Part shown: positions 37,343 to 46,279 of the stretch, one piece after another
How positions within the stretch are numbered: the first letter of the stretch is position 1
How the letters are laid out: each line of letters begins with the position of its first letter
Assembly: GCF_920987055.1 (NCBI RefSeq)
Contig: NZ_CAKLBX010000001.1
Coordinates: forward strand, 1,040,501-1,104,500
Length of the DNA stretch: 64,000 bases
Direction: 5' to 3'
DNA from: Novosphingobium sp. CECT 9465
GTDB lineage: Bacteria; Pseudomonadota; Alphaproteobacteria; Sphingomonadales; Sphingomonadaceae
Position numbers and translations under genes: made by a program
Notes under the pieces: model-generated
Told to the model about the DNA's origin: nothing
What the model saw: only the letters and a program-made list of their open reading frames with translations
Database searches by the model: none

Positions 37343-38386
37343 TGTTTGGTCCCGGAGTTTGATGGTGCATTATCCATGCAAGAATGGAAGGATGCACTAT
37401 GGGACAAGTTCTTCACGGGAGCGCCAGCACGACAGCGGCAATCCGTCGAGCAATACAAAATAGTCAAGAGAGCCTGAGGACGCTGGCCAAGCGTCACGGG
37501 ATCAACCCCAAGACGGTTGCCAAGTGGCGGAGTCGGAATAGCACAACCGATGTGCGGCCCGGCCCCAAGGATGCCCATTCGACGGTGCTGAGCATCGCGG
37601 AAGAAGCAATCATCGTCGCTTTCCGCAGGCACACACTGCTGCCGCTCGACGATTGCCTTTATGCCTTGCAGGCGACGATACCGCATTTGACCAGATCGTC
37701 GCTGCACCGCTGCTTGCAGCGCCACGACATCTCGCGCCTGCCTGAGGTGGAGGGTGACAAGCCCAAGCGCAGCAAGTTCATCTCTTACCCCATCGGCTAC
37801 TTCCACATCGATATGGCCGAGGTGCGCACCGAACAGGGCAAGCTCTACATGTTTGTGGCAATCGACCGGACCAGCAAGTTCGCCTTCGTCGAGTTGCACG
37901 AGAACTCCAGAACCGCAACGTCGCGCGACTTCCTGCTCCGGCTGATCGAAGCGGTACCGTACAATATCCACACGGTGCTGACCGACAACGGCATCCAGTT
38001 CACCACGCCGGGCGCTGGCGGATCAGCCGTCCCGCTGATCAGGGAAGCCATGGCCAACGGTGAGCCTTTCCGGGCGCATGCCTTCGAATACGCCTGCGCC
38101 AGGAACGACATCGACCACCGGACAACCAAGCCCAGGCATCCGTGGACCAACGGCCAGGTCGAACGGATGAACCGGACAATCAAGGAAGCAACCGTCAAAC
38201 GCTTCTACTACGAGACCCACGATCAGTTGCGCGAACACCTCGCCAACTTCGTGGCTGCCTACAACTTCGCCAAGCGGCTCAAGACGCTCAAGGGCCTCAC
38301 ACCCTATGAGTTCATCTGCAAATGCTGGACAAAAGAGCCCCAGCGGTTCACGTCAGATCCGCACCATCAAACTCCGGGATCAAACA
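37343..38386 (+). mobile_element. IS481-family insertion sequence
   Basis: 1044 bp with about 26-bp near-perfect inverted repeats beginning TGTTTGGTCCCGGAGTTTGA (right end differs by one base, TGTTTGATCCC...). CTAG lies on both sides (CCTAGA before, TCTAGG after), fitting the NCTAGN target known for IS481. The outer bases of the two 6-mers differ, so it is not a clean duplication. Confidence 0.9.
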
Positions 38387-38391
38387 TCTAG
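37399..38391 (+). CDS. IS481-family transposase
   Basis: 330 residues from ATG 37399; an upstream ATG at 37384 is less likely. It has an N-terminal HTH (TLAKRHGINPKTVAKWRSR) and the rve core with DDE residues in YFHIDMAEV, TVLTDNGIQFT and NGQVERMNRTIKEA. The stop TAG lies in the CTAG just outside the element's right end, so the last codon uses target DNA. The gene looks intact. Confidence 0.92.
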   Translation: MGQVLHGSASTTAAIRRAIQNSQESLRTLAKRHGINPKTVAKWRSRNSTTDVRPGPKDAHSTVLSIAEEAIIVAFRRHTLLPLDDCLYALQATIPHLTRSSLHRCLQRHDISRLPEVEGDKPKRSKFISYPIGYFHIDMAEVRTEQGKLYMFVAIDRTSKFAFVELHENSRTATSRDFLLRLIEAVPYNIHTVLTDNGIQFTTPGAGGSAVPLIREAMANGEPFRAHAFEYACARNDIDHRTTKPRHPWTNGQVERMNRTIKEATVKRFYYETHDQLREHLANFVAAYNFAKRLKTLKGLTPYEFICKCWTKEPQRFTSDPHHQTPGSNI

Positions 38392-38392
38392 G

Positions 38393-38806
38393 TCAAGCCA
38401 GCCAGCTGAGCGTGGCGGCGGCGAGAAACAGGTAACGCCCGCCCTTGGCGATCACGACCACCGCGAAAAATGGCAGGAAGCGCATTTTTAGTACCCCCGC
38501 GATCACGGTCAGGGGATCGCCAATGATCGGCACCCATGACAGCAACAGCACCGCGGGGCCGAAGCGGGCGAACCAAGTCTCCGCGCGGACCATCGATTCC
38601 GGCGATACCGGGAACCAGCTTCGGTCCCGATAATGCGAAAAATAGCGCCCCAGCACCCAGTTGACGACCGAGCCCAGCACATTCCCGGCAGTCGCGACTG
38701 CCAGCAGCATGGCCGTATCGAAACGCCCAGAGACCATCATCGCCGCCAGCACAAGTTCGGACTGCGCAGGCAGGATCGTCGCCGCGACGAACAATCCGGC
38801 ATAACC
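38393..38806 (-). pseudogene. DedA/YqaA-family membrane protein, slightly 5'-truncated
   Basis: The frame (SAGYAGLFVAATILPAQSELVLAAMMVSG...GNVLGSVVNWVLGRYF...LLLSWVPIIGDPLTVIAGVLKM...AKGGRYLFLAAATLSWLA) is a DedA/SNARE-associated protein with at least three membrane segments. The family signature GNxLGxxxNWxLGR and PxIGDPLT are present. The natural start is probably 10-15 codons beyond the junction at about 38806, where sequence changes to an adenine methylase on the other strand. The ATG at 38794 could still give a nearly complete 133-aa protein. The stop is one base outside the IS481 flank. Confidence 0.7.
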
Positions 38807-38808
38807 GG

Positions 38809-39210
38809 CACTTCGGCATCGACTTCAGCAATGGTGCCCGGTTCAACCTGACCAAGATCGTGCCGATGCTGGAAGACGTGCACGAGCGGCTTGCCGGCGT
38901 GCTGATCGAGCGGCTGCCCTATGCCGAATGCATCCGCCGCTACGACAGCCGACCGGGCTCGTTGTTCTACTGCGACCCGCCCTACTGGGGATGCACTGAT
39001 GACTACGGAAAGGACATCTTCTCACCGGCCGATTTCGAGGCTCTGAGAGACCTCTTAGCGGGCCTTCAGGGGCGCTTCATCCTGTCGATCAATGATAAGC
39101 CGGAGATCCGTGCGATATTCACGGGATTCGACATTGAAGAGGTTGCACTCAACTACCGGCTGAGTGGAAAGGTGACTCCTGCCCGAGAACTGATAATCAC
39201 CGGGCCTTAG
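38809..39210 (+). pseudogene. Dam-like N6-adenine methyltransferase, 5'-truncated
   Basis: The frame is open from the junction (HFGIDFSNGARFNLTKIVPMLEDVHERLAGVLIERLPYAECIRRYD) to TAG 39210. The catalytic motif IV is YCDPPYWG. The N-terminal part with the AdoMet FxGxG motif is missing, so the remaining protein should be inactive. Such D12-class enzymes are often carried by phages and plasmids. It abuts the DedA fragment tail-to-tail at their 5' ends, which marks a deletion or recombination joint. Confidence 0.8.
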
Positions 39211-39223
39211 ACAGGAGCCTTAC

Positions 39224-39502
39224 ATGAGCAACTATTCAGAGGATTTGGTCGACTACGCCCGTAGCAGCATCGCCAAAGGCGGCTTGAAGGTCGAGATCTT
39301 TTCTGAGCCGACAGGTTGGTTGGAGGTCAGCGAGATTTCACCTGCTGGCAGCTTCGGACTCCGTGCCCTTTCTCCTACCGATGACAAGGATCAGCAGCAT
39401 CCAGCTGCCCGTATCCGAAGTCCGGGCGGTTCGGGTTACAAAGCCGTCCGAAGGGGGAAGGGCATGGACATTTTGATTGCTCTAGATTCTCTTGTCACGC
39501 GC
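39224..39502 (+). pseudogene. Hypothetical gene, credible only at the 5' end
   Basis: ATG 39224 follows a strong AGGAG at good spacing, 13 bp after the methylase stop. About 90 codons look protein-like (DLVDYARSSIAKGGLKVEIFSEPTGWLEVSEISPAGSFGL ... GMDILIALDSLVTRS). Beyond that the open frame becomes Arg/Ser-rich and overlaps the reversed parB terminator and gene, so the original 3' part seems lost. Family not recognised. Confidence 0.4.
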
Positions 39503-39591
39503 TCTAAACGCTCCTGCCGCGCTACATCGGCGACGGGCTTGCCGGTCAGTGCCACAGGGTCTCGAGCCCCCTCCGCTCTCCTTCCAAAAAG

Positions 39592-39632
39592 GAAGCGGCC
39601 CTCCGGCGTGAGCCGAAGGACCGCTTCTCACG
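39592..39632 (-). terminator. Rho-independent terminator of the parB gene
   Basis: On the minus strand, GAAGCGGTCCTTCGGC and its partner GCCGGAGGGCCGCTTC form a long hairpin with a 4-nt loop followed by TTTTT (39586-39590 on this strand). It lies about 35 bp after the parB stop. Confidence 0.7.
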
Positions 39633-39664
39633 GGTCGCGAGTGGCTTTTCCTGTCAGGAGGAGG

Positions 39665-40332
39665 TCAGGCGGCCACCTCGCGGGGGGTATGAGTTTCGCC
39701 GTCGACACCAGGCTCAGCGTCAGCCGAGTCGATCTCGGCTTCGCCCGCCTCCGGCGCAGGGCAAGCGAAGCGCATGACCTCAGGCACCCAGGCCAAGGCC
39801 TTTTCGCGGACCTCGACCTCGGTGATGTAGGTGCCGGCGAAGACGCGCTCGGCGCTCATCGCCAGGTCACCCTTCTTGACCGACGCAAAGCGCGAGGAGA
39901 GCTCGAGACCGCCGACATCGGTCAGCGCATCGAGGATCACCTGCTTCGACACCCGATCAAAGTAGTTGGCCGCCGTCGGGCGAGCGCCGCAAAGGCCTGG
40001 GCTTCGTCGGCCGGGTTCATTGCGAGACGGTGGAAGTTCTCCGCAAGGCTGGTCTCGACCGCGGCTTCAGCGCTGTCCTCGAGAAGGAGACACGTGACTT
40101 CATGGTCGCGGGCGAGGATCTTGTCGTCCGCGAGCGCAAGCATTGCGCGGCGACGGCGCTCTCCGGCTTCGACCTCGAACTTGCCCCTCGCGGCAGGCCG
40201 GACGATGAGATTCTGAAGCAGCCCATGGGCAGCGATACTGGCCTTTAGTTCGGCATCGGCGACTTGATCGCCGTGACGGCGGACATTGCGGGGAGACTCG
40301 ACGAGCTTGTTCAGCGGGATCGACTTGATCAT
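39665..40332 (-). pseudogene. ParB/RepB-family partition protein with central deletion and frameshift
   Basis: The N-terminal part (ATG 40332, AGGAG upstream) reads IPLNKLVESPRNVRR...ASIAAHGLLQNLIVRP...VEAGERRRRAMLALA...ETSLAENFHRLAMNPADEAQAFAAL, the ParB CTPase-type domain. It runs out of frame near 39975. The C-terminal part (YFDRVSKQVILDALTDVGGLEL...AMSAERVFAGTYITEVEVREKALAWVPEVMRF) resumes in another frame and ends at 39665. The HTH and the middle of a protein normally 600-700 residues long are missing. This is the relic of a plasmid-type ParB gene. Confidence 0.8.
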
Positions 40333-40674
40333 GGGACATACTCCTGATTGTGAGCCCGGTGCATCGACTATAGACGCCCATTTGGCTCAATCAGGGCAAA
40401 GCCCCCTCCCCTCTCGTGCGTTCGTAGCGGATCTGCGTATATGCGCTGGGAAACAACGGACGACTATGCTTGCGGACGATCCGGTTTGTCTCCTTCGGGC
40501 GGTGGATCGGCCCAAGGTGCCTTTGATTCACCCGGCATGGATTGGGTCGCGAATGCCCGTGATTGCGGACAGACCGGAACGGCGGCTTCAGGAAACTGAT
40601 CGAATTCAAACTGCCCTACATTCATCGAGCTATATCCGGAATTGGCATGTCTTGCAGGGTCGTACAATTCGATG
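40333..40674. other. Intergenic, nothing recognised
   Basis: It contains the ribosome binding site and presumably the promoter of the parB relic at the left edge. No plausible gene or clear terminator for dnaE2 was seen. It marks the boundary between the decayed mobile region and the SOS cassette. Confidence 0.4.
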
Positions 40675-43600
40675 TCAGTGGAAATCCCGTGATTTCGGCA
40701 GTACTCTGACATCGCGTGGATGGCCGTGCATGCGGGGCCGCTGGGGGTGATGGATCTCGTCGCCGCGCGAAATGGGGTGCCTGACCTTCTCCTGATCCGT
40801 CAGGCGATCAAGAAGGTCGGTGCGATCCGTGATCCGCGCGGCCATCAGGTGGACCACGCCTTCCTTGCTTTTCTGGATATCGCCTTCGATCAGCATCAGG
40901 CGGGCGGCCATGACGGCACGGCGCTGTTTTTCCAGATCGCGTGACCAGAGTAGCGCGTTGACCACGCCGGTTTCGTCCTCGATCGTGATGAACACCGCAT
41001 TGCCCTTGCCGGGGCGCTGGCGGGTCAGGACCACACCTGCGACGCGGACCTTGCGGCCATCGGGCGCTGCGTTGGCATCGGCGCAGGCGAGCACGCCTTT
41101 GCGGGTCAGGGCCTCGCGCAGGAATTGCATGGGGTGCCCCTTCAGCGAAAGGTGCGTGGTCTGATAATCCGTCACCACATCTTCTGAGAGCGGCATGGCG
41201 GGCAGGTGCGCGGCGGGTTCGTTGCCGAGTTCGGGGGCATTGGCAAACGCGAATAGCGGCAACTGGGTGGGCGGCGTGCGGCGCACGTCCCACAGGGCAT
41301 CACGGCGCGAGGATGCCAGCGATCCGAAAGCGTCTGCATCGGCAAGTTTGCGCAAAGCCGGAGCGGGTAGTGTAGCGCGGCGGGCGAGGTCTTCGATCGA
41401 GGCGAAACTGCCACCCCGGCTGGCCTGCGTCACGTTGTCGGCCCAGCCTTTGCGGAAACCGTCAATCCGGGAAAAGCCAAGCCGCAGCGCAAGCGCACCG
41501 CCCTCCGATCCTTCGAGCGTGGAATCCCACTCACTGGCGTTCACGTCTACCCCGCGCACTTCCACGCCGTGTTCTTGAGCATCGCGAACAAGCTGAGCCG
41601 GGGCATAGAAGCCCATCGGCTGGCTGTTGAGCAGCGCGCAGGTGAACGCGGCCGGGTGGTGGCATTTGAGCCATGACGAGACATAAGCGAGCCATGCAAA
41701 GGCCTGCGCGTGGCTTTCGGGAAAGCCGTATTCGCCGAACCCCCTGATCTGTTGATAGCAGCGTTCGGCAAAATCGCGTTCATAACCGCGCGCCACCATG
41801 CCATCCACCAGCAGGTCTTCGTAGTTGTTTACTGTTCCGTGGTTGCGGAAGGTTGCCATCGCGCGCCTGAGGCCATCGGCCTGTGCCGGGGTGAAATTGG
41901 CCGCCACGATGGCGAGCTTCATCGCCTGTTCCTGAAACAATGGCACGCCCAGCGTCTTGCCCAGCACCTTGCGCAATTCTTGCGGATCGTGGGGTGGCGC
42001 GGGGCTGGGAAAGATCACCGCTTCCTCGCCATTGCGCCGCCGCAGATAGGGATGAACCATGCCGCCCTGGATCGGACCGGGGCGGACGATCGCCACCTGG
42101 ATGACAAGATCGTAAAGGCAATCAGGCTTCATGCGCGGCAGCATGGCAATCTGCGCGCGGCTTTCGACCTGGAAGGTGCCGATGCTGTCTCCCTGCTTGA
42201 GCATCGCGTAAGTAGCCTTGTCATCGCAAGGAACCGAAGCCAGCGTCAGGTCACCCAGTCCGTGCGCGCGCAGCAGGTCGAAGCTCTTGCGGATCGCGGT
42301 GAGCATTCCCAGCGCTAGCACATCCACCTTCATCAGGCCCAGCGCGTCGATATCATCCTTGTCCCATTCGATGAAAGTGCGATCGGGCATCGCAGCATTG
42401 TGGATCGGCACCAGTTCGTCCAGCCTTCGCTCGGTCAGCACGAAGCCGCCGACGTGCTGCGACAGGTGGCGGGGAAAGGTCAGCACCTGATCGACCAGCG
42501 CCTTCAGCCGCGCGATGGTGGGGTTGGTGATATCCAGCCCGGCTTCGGCCACGCGCGCTTCAGGCACGTCATCGCCCCAGTTGCCCCAGATGGTCGAGGC
42601 CAGCCGTGCGGTCACATCCTCCGTCAGCCCAAGCGCCTTGCCCACTTCGCGCAGGGCGCTGCGGGGACGATAATGGATGACGGTGCCCGCTATGCCCGCG
42701 CGTTCGCGGCCATAGCGGGCGTAGATATACTGCATGATCTCCTCGCGGCGCTCATGCTCGAAATCAACGTCGATGTCGGGCGGCTCGTCACGCTGCTCGG
42801 ACAGGAAGCGCGAGAACAGCAGCTTTTCGCGCACCGGATCTATGGGGGTGATGCCGAGGAAATAACAGACCAGCGAATTGGCGGCACTGCCCCGGCCCTG
42901 GCACAGGATCGGCGGATCGAGGCTGCGGGCATGACGCACGATATCGTGCACGGTAAGGAAGTAAAAAGCGTAGTTCTTCTGGCGGATCAGGGCGAACTCC
43001 TGATCCAGCACGGTCCGGTATGCTTCCGGCAGGCCACCAGGAAACCACGCGCGGCCGCCTTCGTGCACCAGATGCTCCAGCCAAGCCTGTGGCACCCAGC
43101 CTTCGGGCACCGGCTCGTGCGGATATTCGTAGCGCAAGTCGTCGAGCGTGAAGGCGATGCGTGAAAGGATCTCGGTGCTGGTCGTCAAGGCTTCTGGGTA
43201 GTTGCGGAACAAGCGCGCCATTTCTGCGGGCGACTTGAGGTGGCGTTCGGCATTGACGAGCAGGCGGCGCCCCGCCTCGGCAATGGTCACGCCTTCGCGG
43301 ATGCAGGTAAGCACATCGTGCAGGGGCCGCACATCGCGATGATCGTAAAGCGCATCGCAAGTGGCGAGCAGCGGCACGCCGCAGGCCGCGCCCAGCGCTT
43401 GTGCTTCGGCCAGCCGCCGCGCGTCGGCACCGCCGCGCTGCATCGTCACGGCCAGCCACACCGCGCCAGGACGCGTTTGCGCCAATTGCTCCAGCACCGG
43501 GCGATCATGGCCCGTGGCGATCAGCAGCAGATCGTCCGAATGGTCGAGCAGATCAGGCAGATGGAGCGTGCAGTCGCCTTTCTCTGCGCGCCGGTTGCCC

Positions 43601-43911
43601 AGCGTCAGCAGCCGAGTCAGTCGGCCCCAGCCCTGGAGCGTGGCGGGATAGGCGATCACATCGGGCGTTCCGTCGGAAAAGACCAGACGCGCGCCCACTG
43701 CCAGCTGGAAGCCGCTGGCAAGTCCGCCGACCTCGCGCCATGCAACATGGGCGCGCACCACCCCGGCCACGGTGTTGCGATCCGCGATGCCGATGCCTGC
43801 CATTCCCAAGGCATGAGCGCGCGCAACCATCTGCGCAGGATGAGAGGCGCCGCGCAAAAAGCTGTAATTCGTGGCAGAGACCAGTTCGGCAAAGGGCTGG
43901 GGCACGGTCAT
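40675..43911 (-). CDS. dnaE2: Error-prone DNA polymerase DnaE2 (ImuC)
   Basis: About 1078 residues from ATG 43911, whose ATGA overlaps the imuB stop; a longer frame begins at 43935. The PHP domain opens the protein (FAELVSATNYSFLRGASHPAQMVARAHALGMAGIGIADRN). The C-family polymerase catalytic acids are in PPDIDVDFEHERREE and IEWDKDDIDALGLMKVDVLALGML. An OB-fold is near the C-terminus (VRVAGVVLTRQRPGKGNAVFITIEDETG), and the family ending HPRDVRVLPKSRDFH is intact. It carries out translesion synthesis after DNA damage together with ImuA and ImuB. Last gene of the SOS cassette. Confidence 0.95.
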   Translation of the reverse strand: MTVPQPFAELVSATNYSFLRGASHPAQMVARAHALGMAGIGIADRNTVAGVVRAHVAWREVGGLASGFQLAVGARLVFSDGTPDVIAYPATLQGWGRLTRLLTLGNRRAEKGDCTLHLPDLLDHSDDLLLIATGHDRPVLEQLAQTRPGAVWLAVTMQRGGADARRLAEAQALGAACGVPLLATCDALYDHRDVRPLHDVLTCIREGVTIAEAGRRLLVNAERHLKSPAEMARLFRNYPEALTTSTEILSRIAFTLDDLRYEYPHEPVPEGWVPQAWLEHLVHEGGRAWFPGGLPEAYRTVLDQEFALIRQKNYAFYFLTVHDIVRHARSLDPPILCQGRGSAANSLVCYFLGITPIDPVREKLLFSRFLSEQRDEPPDIDVDFEHERREEIMQYIYARYGRERAGIAGTVIHYRPRSALREVGKALGLTEDVTARLASTIWGNWGDDVPEARVAEAGLDITNPTIARLKALVDQVLTFPRHLSQHVGGFVLTERRLDELVPIHNAAMPDRTFIEWDKDDIDALGLMKVDVLALGMLTAIRKSFDLLRAHGLGDLTLASVPCDDKATYAMLKQGDSIGTFQVESRAQIAMLPRMKPDCLYDLVIQVAIVRPGPIQGGMVHPYLRRRNGEEAVIFPSPAPPHDPQELRKVLGKTLGVPLFQEQAMKLAIVAANFTPAQADGLRRAMATFRNHGTVNNYEDLLVDGMVARGYERDFAERCYQQIRGFGEYGFPESHAQAFAWLAYVSSWLKCHHPAAFTCALLNSQPMGFYAPAQLVRDAQEHGVEVRGVDVNASEWDSTLEGSEGGALALRLGFSRIDGFRKGWADNVTQASRGGSFASIEDLARRATLPAPALRKLADADAFGSLASSRRDALWDVRRTPPTQLPLFAFANAPELGNEPAAHLPAMPLSEDVVTDYQTTHLSLKGHPMQFLREALTRKGVLACADANAAPDGRKVRVAGVVLTRQRPGKGNAVFITIEDETGVVNALLWSRDLEKQRRAVMAARLMLIEGDIQKSKEGVVHLMAARITDRTDLLDRLTDQEKVRHPISRGDEIHHPQRPRMHGHPRDVRVLPKSRDFH

Positions 43912-45512
43912 GCAAACAGACCGTGAAGATACCACTTCGGTCCGTGGCGCGGATCGGATTTCTCCTCATAAAGCCCATGGCGGAATATCCAGTAGCGCCG
44001 CCCGCGCACGTCCTCGATCCGGTAATAGTCGCGCGTCAGCCCGCCATTGCCGGGGGCTTCGCCACCTTTGCGCCGCCACCATTCCGACGCGATCCGCTCT
44101 GGGCCTTCGTACAGCCGCACCTCGTGCAACTTGCGCCGCCAGCGGAAACGGTGCGGCGGGCCGTCGGGCACTTCGGCAATCACCTCCACCGGCTGCGGCG
44201 GATCGAACAGGAACAGGGGGCGTAATGGCGGTTCGCCTTCCGGCGGTGTGGGCCAGTGGGCGGGGGATCGCGCATGAATCGCGGGTAGGGCAAGTTGGGC
44301 CTGTTCGGGAATGTGGCTGTCCTGCGGCACCAGCCGGCACAGGCTGGCAGGTCCCAATCGCGTGCTCAACCGGTCGATCAGGTCGGCCAGCGCCGCTGCA
44401 TCTTTTTCGCTGCCATCGAGCCTGGGCTGGCTTGCGGCAAGCGGCTCGGTCACAGGCAGGAACAGCGTGATGCTGTCATAGCCGAAGCCGGGATCTAGCG
44501 GATCGGCCAGCGCGCCGATGCGTTCATCGAACAGGCGCAGCACCGGCGCGGGATCGCGCGTGGGCAGGCCCGTCTCGATGGCGAGGCGGTGGCGCGCGCC
44601 GTCACTGCGAAACAGCGTCAGGACAAAACGCCGTCCGCCAAGGCCGCGTTCCTCCAAGGCGCGCGCCGCATCGCGCAACAGGTCGAGGAAACAGGCCGCG
44701 ATGCTTGCCTGATGGGCAACCGGTTCGGCGAAACGGCGCTCAAAATGCAGTGGTTCGGGTTGCGCCAGCGGGTCAATGGGGGCGTGTTCCTCACCCAGCA
44801 GGCGGCGCAGCGCGGTTACTGCATCTGCGCCAAAGCGCGCCGCGATGCTGGCTGCGGCCCGCGACGCGACATCGCCGATGGTCTTCAATCCCGCGCGACG
44901 AAGGGCAAGGGTCGCCTCGTCTTCCAGCCCCAGCGCCAGCACTGGCAATCCGCGCAGCGCCTGCCGCTCATCCATGATGGGCAGGCGCGCATGACGCGCC
45001 AAAGCCTGCGCGCCTTGCGCGGTAGAGGCCACGGCCATGCGTATGGTCATTCTGATCGCGGCGAAGGCTTCCTCCGCCTGCGCAGCAAGGCCTGCTTCGC
45101 CGCCAAACAGGTGTTCGCTTCCTGCAATATCCAGCGTTATGCCATCCGGTGGGGCGACAGTGACGCGCGGAGACCAGCTGATGCAATGTTCGGCCAGCCG
45201 CTTTAGCCAATGCCGGTCAGCGTCCTCGTCCATGTCGGCCACGATCAGGCCGGGATGCAGCGCACGCGCATCCGCCAGCGTCATGCCGGTGACGATACCG
45301 AGCGCCTGCGCGTTCCCATCAACCGCGCACAGACGCAATGCACCCTTTATCCTGGCGGTCAACGCACGCGGAGCGTCAGGCAACCTGCCGGTCGTCTCCT
45401 TCTGTACCCGCAGCCGATCTGTGGGCAGGAAGGGAAACCACAGCGCCAGATAGCGCCGCCTCGCGGAACATACGTCGGTCACGGTCCCACTCCAGCCGCC
45501 AGTCGAGGCCAC
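43908..45512 (-). CDS. imuB: ImuB, inactive Y-family polymerase-like protein
   Basis: Up to 534 residues. The conserved beginning RRYLALWFPFLPTDRLR lies about 20 residues in. A GTG at 45485 is a plausible alternative start, since the ATG at 45512 gives a 137-bp overlap with imuA. Y-family features include SPRVTVAPPDGITLDIAGSEHLFGGE and the helix-hairpin-helix (LKTIGDVASRAAASIAARFG). ImuB lacks polymerase activity in known cases and links DnaE2 to the beta clamp. The C-terminal ending GRRYWIFRHGLYEE...WYLHGLFA is typical. It overlaps dnaE2 by 4 bp. Confidence 0.93.
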   Translation of the reverse strand: MASTGGWSGTVTDVCSARRRYLALWFPFLPTDRLRVQKETTGRLPDAPRALTARIKGALRLCAVDGNAQALGIVTGMTLADARALHPGLIVADMDEDADRHWLKRLAEHCISWSPRVTVAPPDGITLDIAGSEHLFGGEAGLAAQAEEAFAAIRMTIRMAVASTAQGAQALARHARLPIMDERQALRGLPVLALGLEDEATLALRRAGLKTIGDVASRAAASIAARFGADAVTALRRLLGEEHAPIDPLAQPEPLHFERRFAEPVAHQASIAACFLDLLRDAARALEERGLGGRRFVLTLFRSDGARHRLAIETGLPTRDPAPVLRLFDERIGALADPLDPGFGYDSITLFLPVTEPLAASQPRLDGSEKDAAALADLIDRLSTRLGPASLCRLVPQDSHIPEQAQLALPAIHARSPAHWPTPPEGEPPLRPLFLFDPPQPVEVIAEVPDGPPHRFRWRRKLHEVRLYEGPERIASEWWRRKGGEAPGNGGLTRDYYRIEDVRGRRYWIFRHGLYEEKSDPRHGPKWYLHGLFA

Positions 45513-46137
45513 AGGGGCCGGAACGCTGGCGCAGTAAAGTCACATCGAAGGTCGGCCCTCCCGGCGCGTTGCCCGGCAAGGCGCGTGAAGGTGCGGCGGC
45601 CACCTGCCAGCGGGTCTGTGCCGCGCTGGGCACAGGGGTTGCGTCATGCCGCAAGAGCAGCAGCGGCACGCCCGATTTCTCTGCAGCCAGCGACAGACGG
45701 CGACTGGCGGTCAGGTCCAGTTCGCGCATCGCGCCCCAGCCCTCCAGGATCACCGCCCCCAAAGCTGTGCAGCGCAAGGCATCAACACCAGCGCGCAGCA
45801 GAGCCATGACATCGGGCACCACGCCCACCAGCCCATACCCCGGCGCACCGCCAAGTTCGGCCCAGCCATTGGCCTGGACCACCCCACCCAGACGGGCGGC
45901 GCGCTGTACGCGCAACCACAGAACTGTCCCTCCCGGATCGGCCATGCCCGTTGCCACGCCCAAGGCAAACCCGGCTGCGCTGGCCGCATCGTCGCCTTCG
46001 GCCGCATAGAATTCATGAACACGCCCCCGCGCCAGTCCGCCGCTCAAGGCGGTATCGAGCGAGGCAATGCCGAACGGGCACCGATAAGCCTCCAACGGCT
46101 CCGCGCTCTCGCGCATCAGGGATGAGGCGATTCTCAT
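45376..46137 (-). CDS. imuA: ImuA, RecA-like protein of the SOS mutagenesis cassette
   Basis: 253 residues. It is RecA-related (FGIASLDTALSGGLARGRVHEFYAAEGDDAASAAGFALGVA; GGTVLWLRVQ; LGAVILEGWGAMRELDLTASRRLSLAAEKSGVPLLLLRHD) without a perfect Walker A, as usual for ImuA. It is first in the imuA-imuB-dnaE2 operon. The ATG at 46137 is only two bases from the LexA box; the Met at 46116 is an alternative. Likely repressed by LexA and induced by DNA damage. Confidence 0.9.
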   Translation of the reverse strand: MRIASSLMRESAEPLEAYRCPFGIASLDTALSGGLARGRVHEFYAAEGDDAASAAGFALGVATGMADPGGTVLWLRVQRAARLGGVVQANGWAELGGAPGYGLVGVVPDVMALLRAGVDALRCTALGAVILEGWGAMRELDLTASRRLSLAAEKSGVPLLLLRHDATPVPSAAQTRWQVAAAPSRALPGNAPGGPTFDVTLLRQRSGPCGLDWRLEWDRDRRMFREAALSGAVVSLPAHRSAAGTEGDDRQVA

Positions 46138-46139
46138 AT

Positions 46140-46154
46140 GTTCACATTATGTTC
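46140..46154 (-). promoter_or_regulatory. LexA (SOS) box of the imuA operon
   Basis: GTTC-ACATTAT-GTTC on the plus strand (GAAC-N7-GAAC reading into imuA) is an exact match to the alphaproteobacterial LexA direct-repeat box. It lies immediately before the imuA start. Confidence 0.85.
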
Positions 46155-46279
46155 TTATCATTGAAGATCAAGAGATCGTTTCGACGTTTGCTCTTCGGTC
46201 ATTCAGACCATAGGAGAAGAACGATGGGATACTCTGGTTTGGACCCGTACACGATCGGCACCCCCGGAATGCAGGACTG

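Noticed and set aside
37033..37971. 312-codon minus-strand open frame
   Set aside because: Most of it is the shadow of the IS481 transposase; only the part outside the IS (37083-37342) is kept, as a DUF6933-like fragment.
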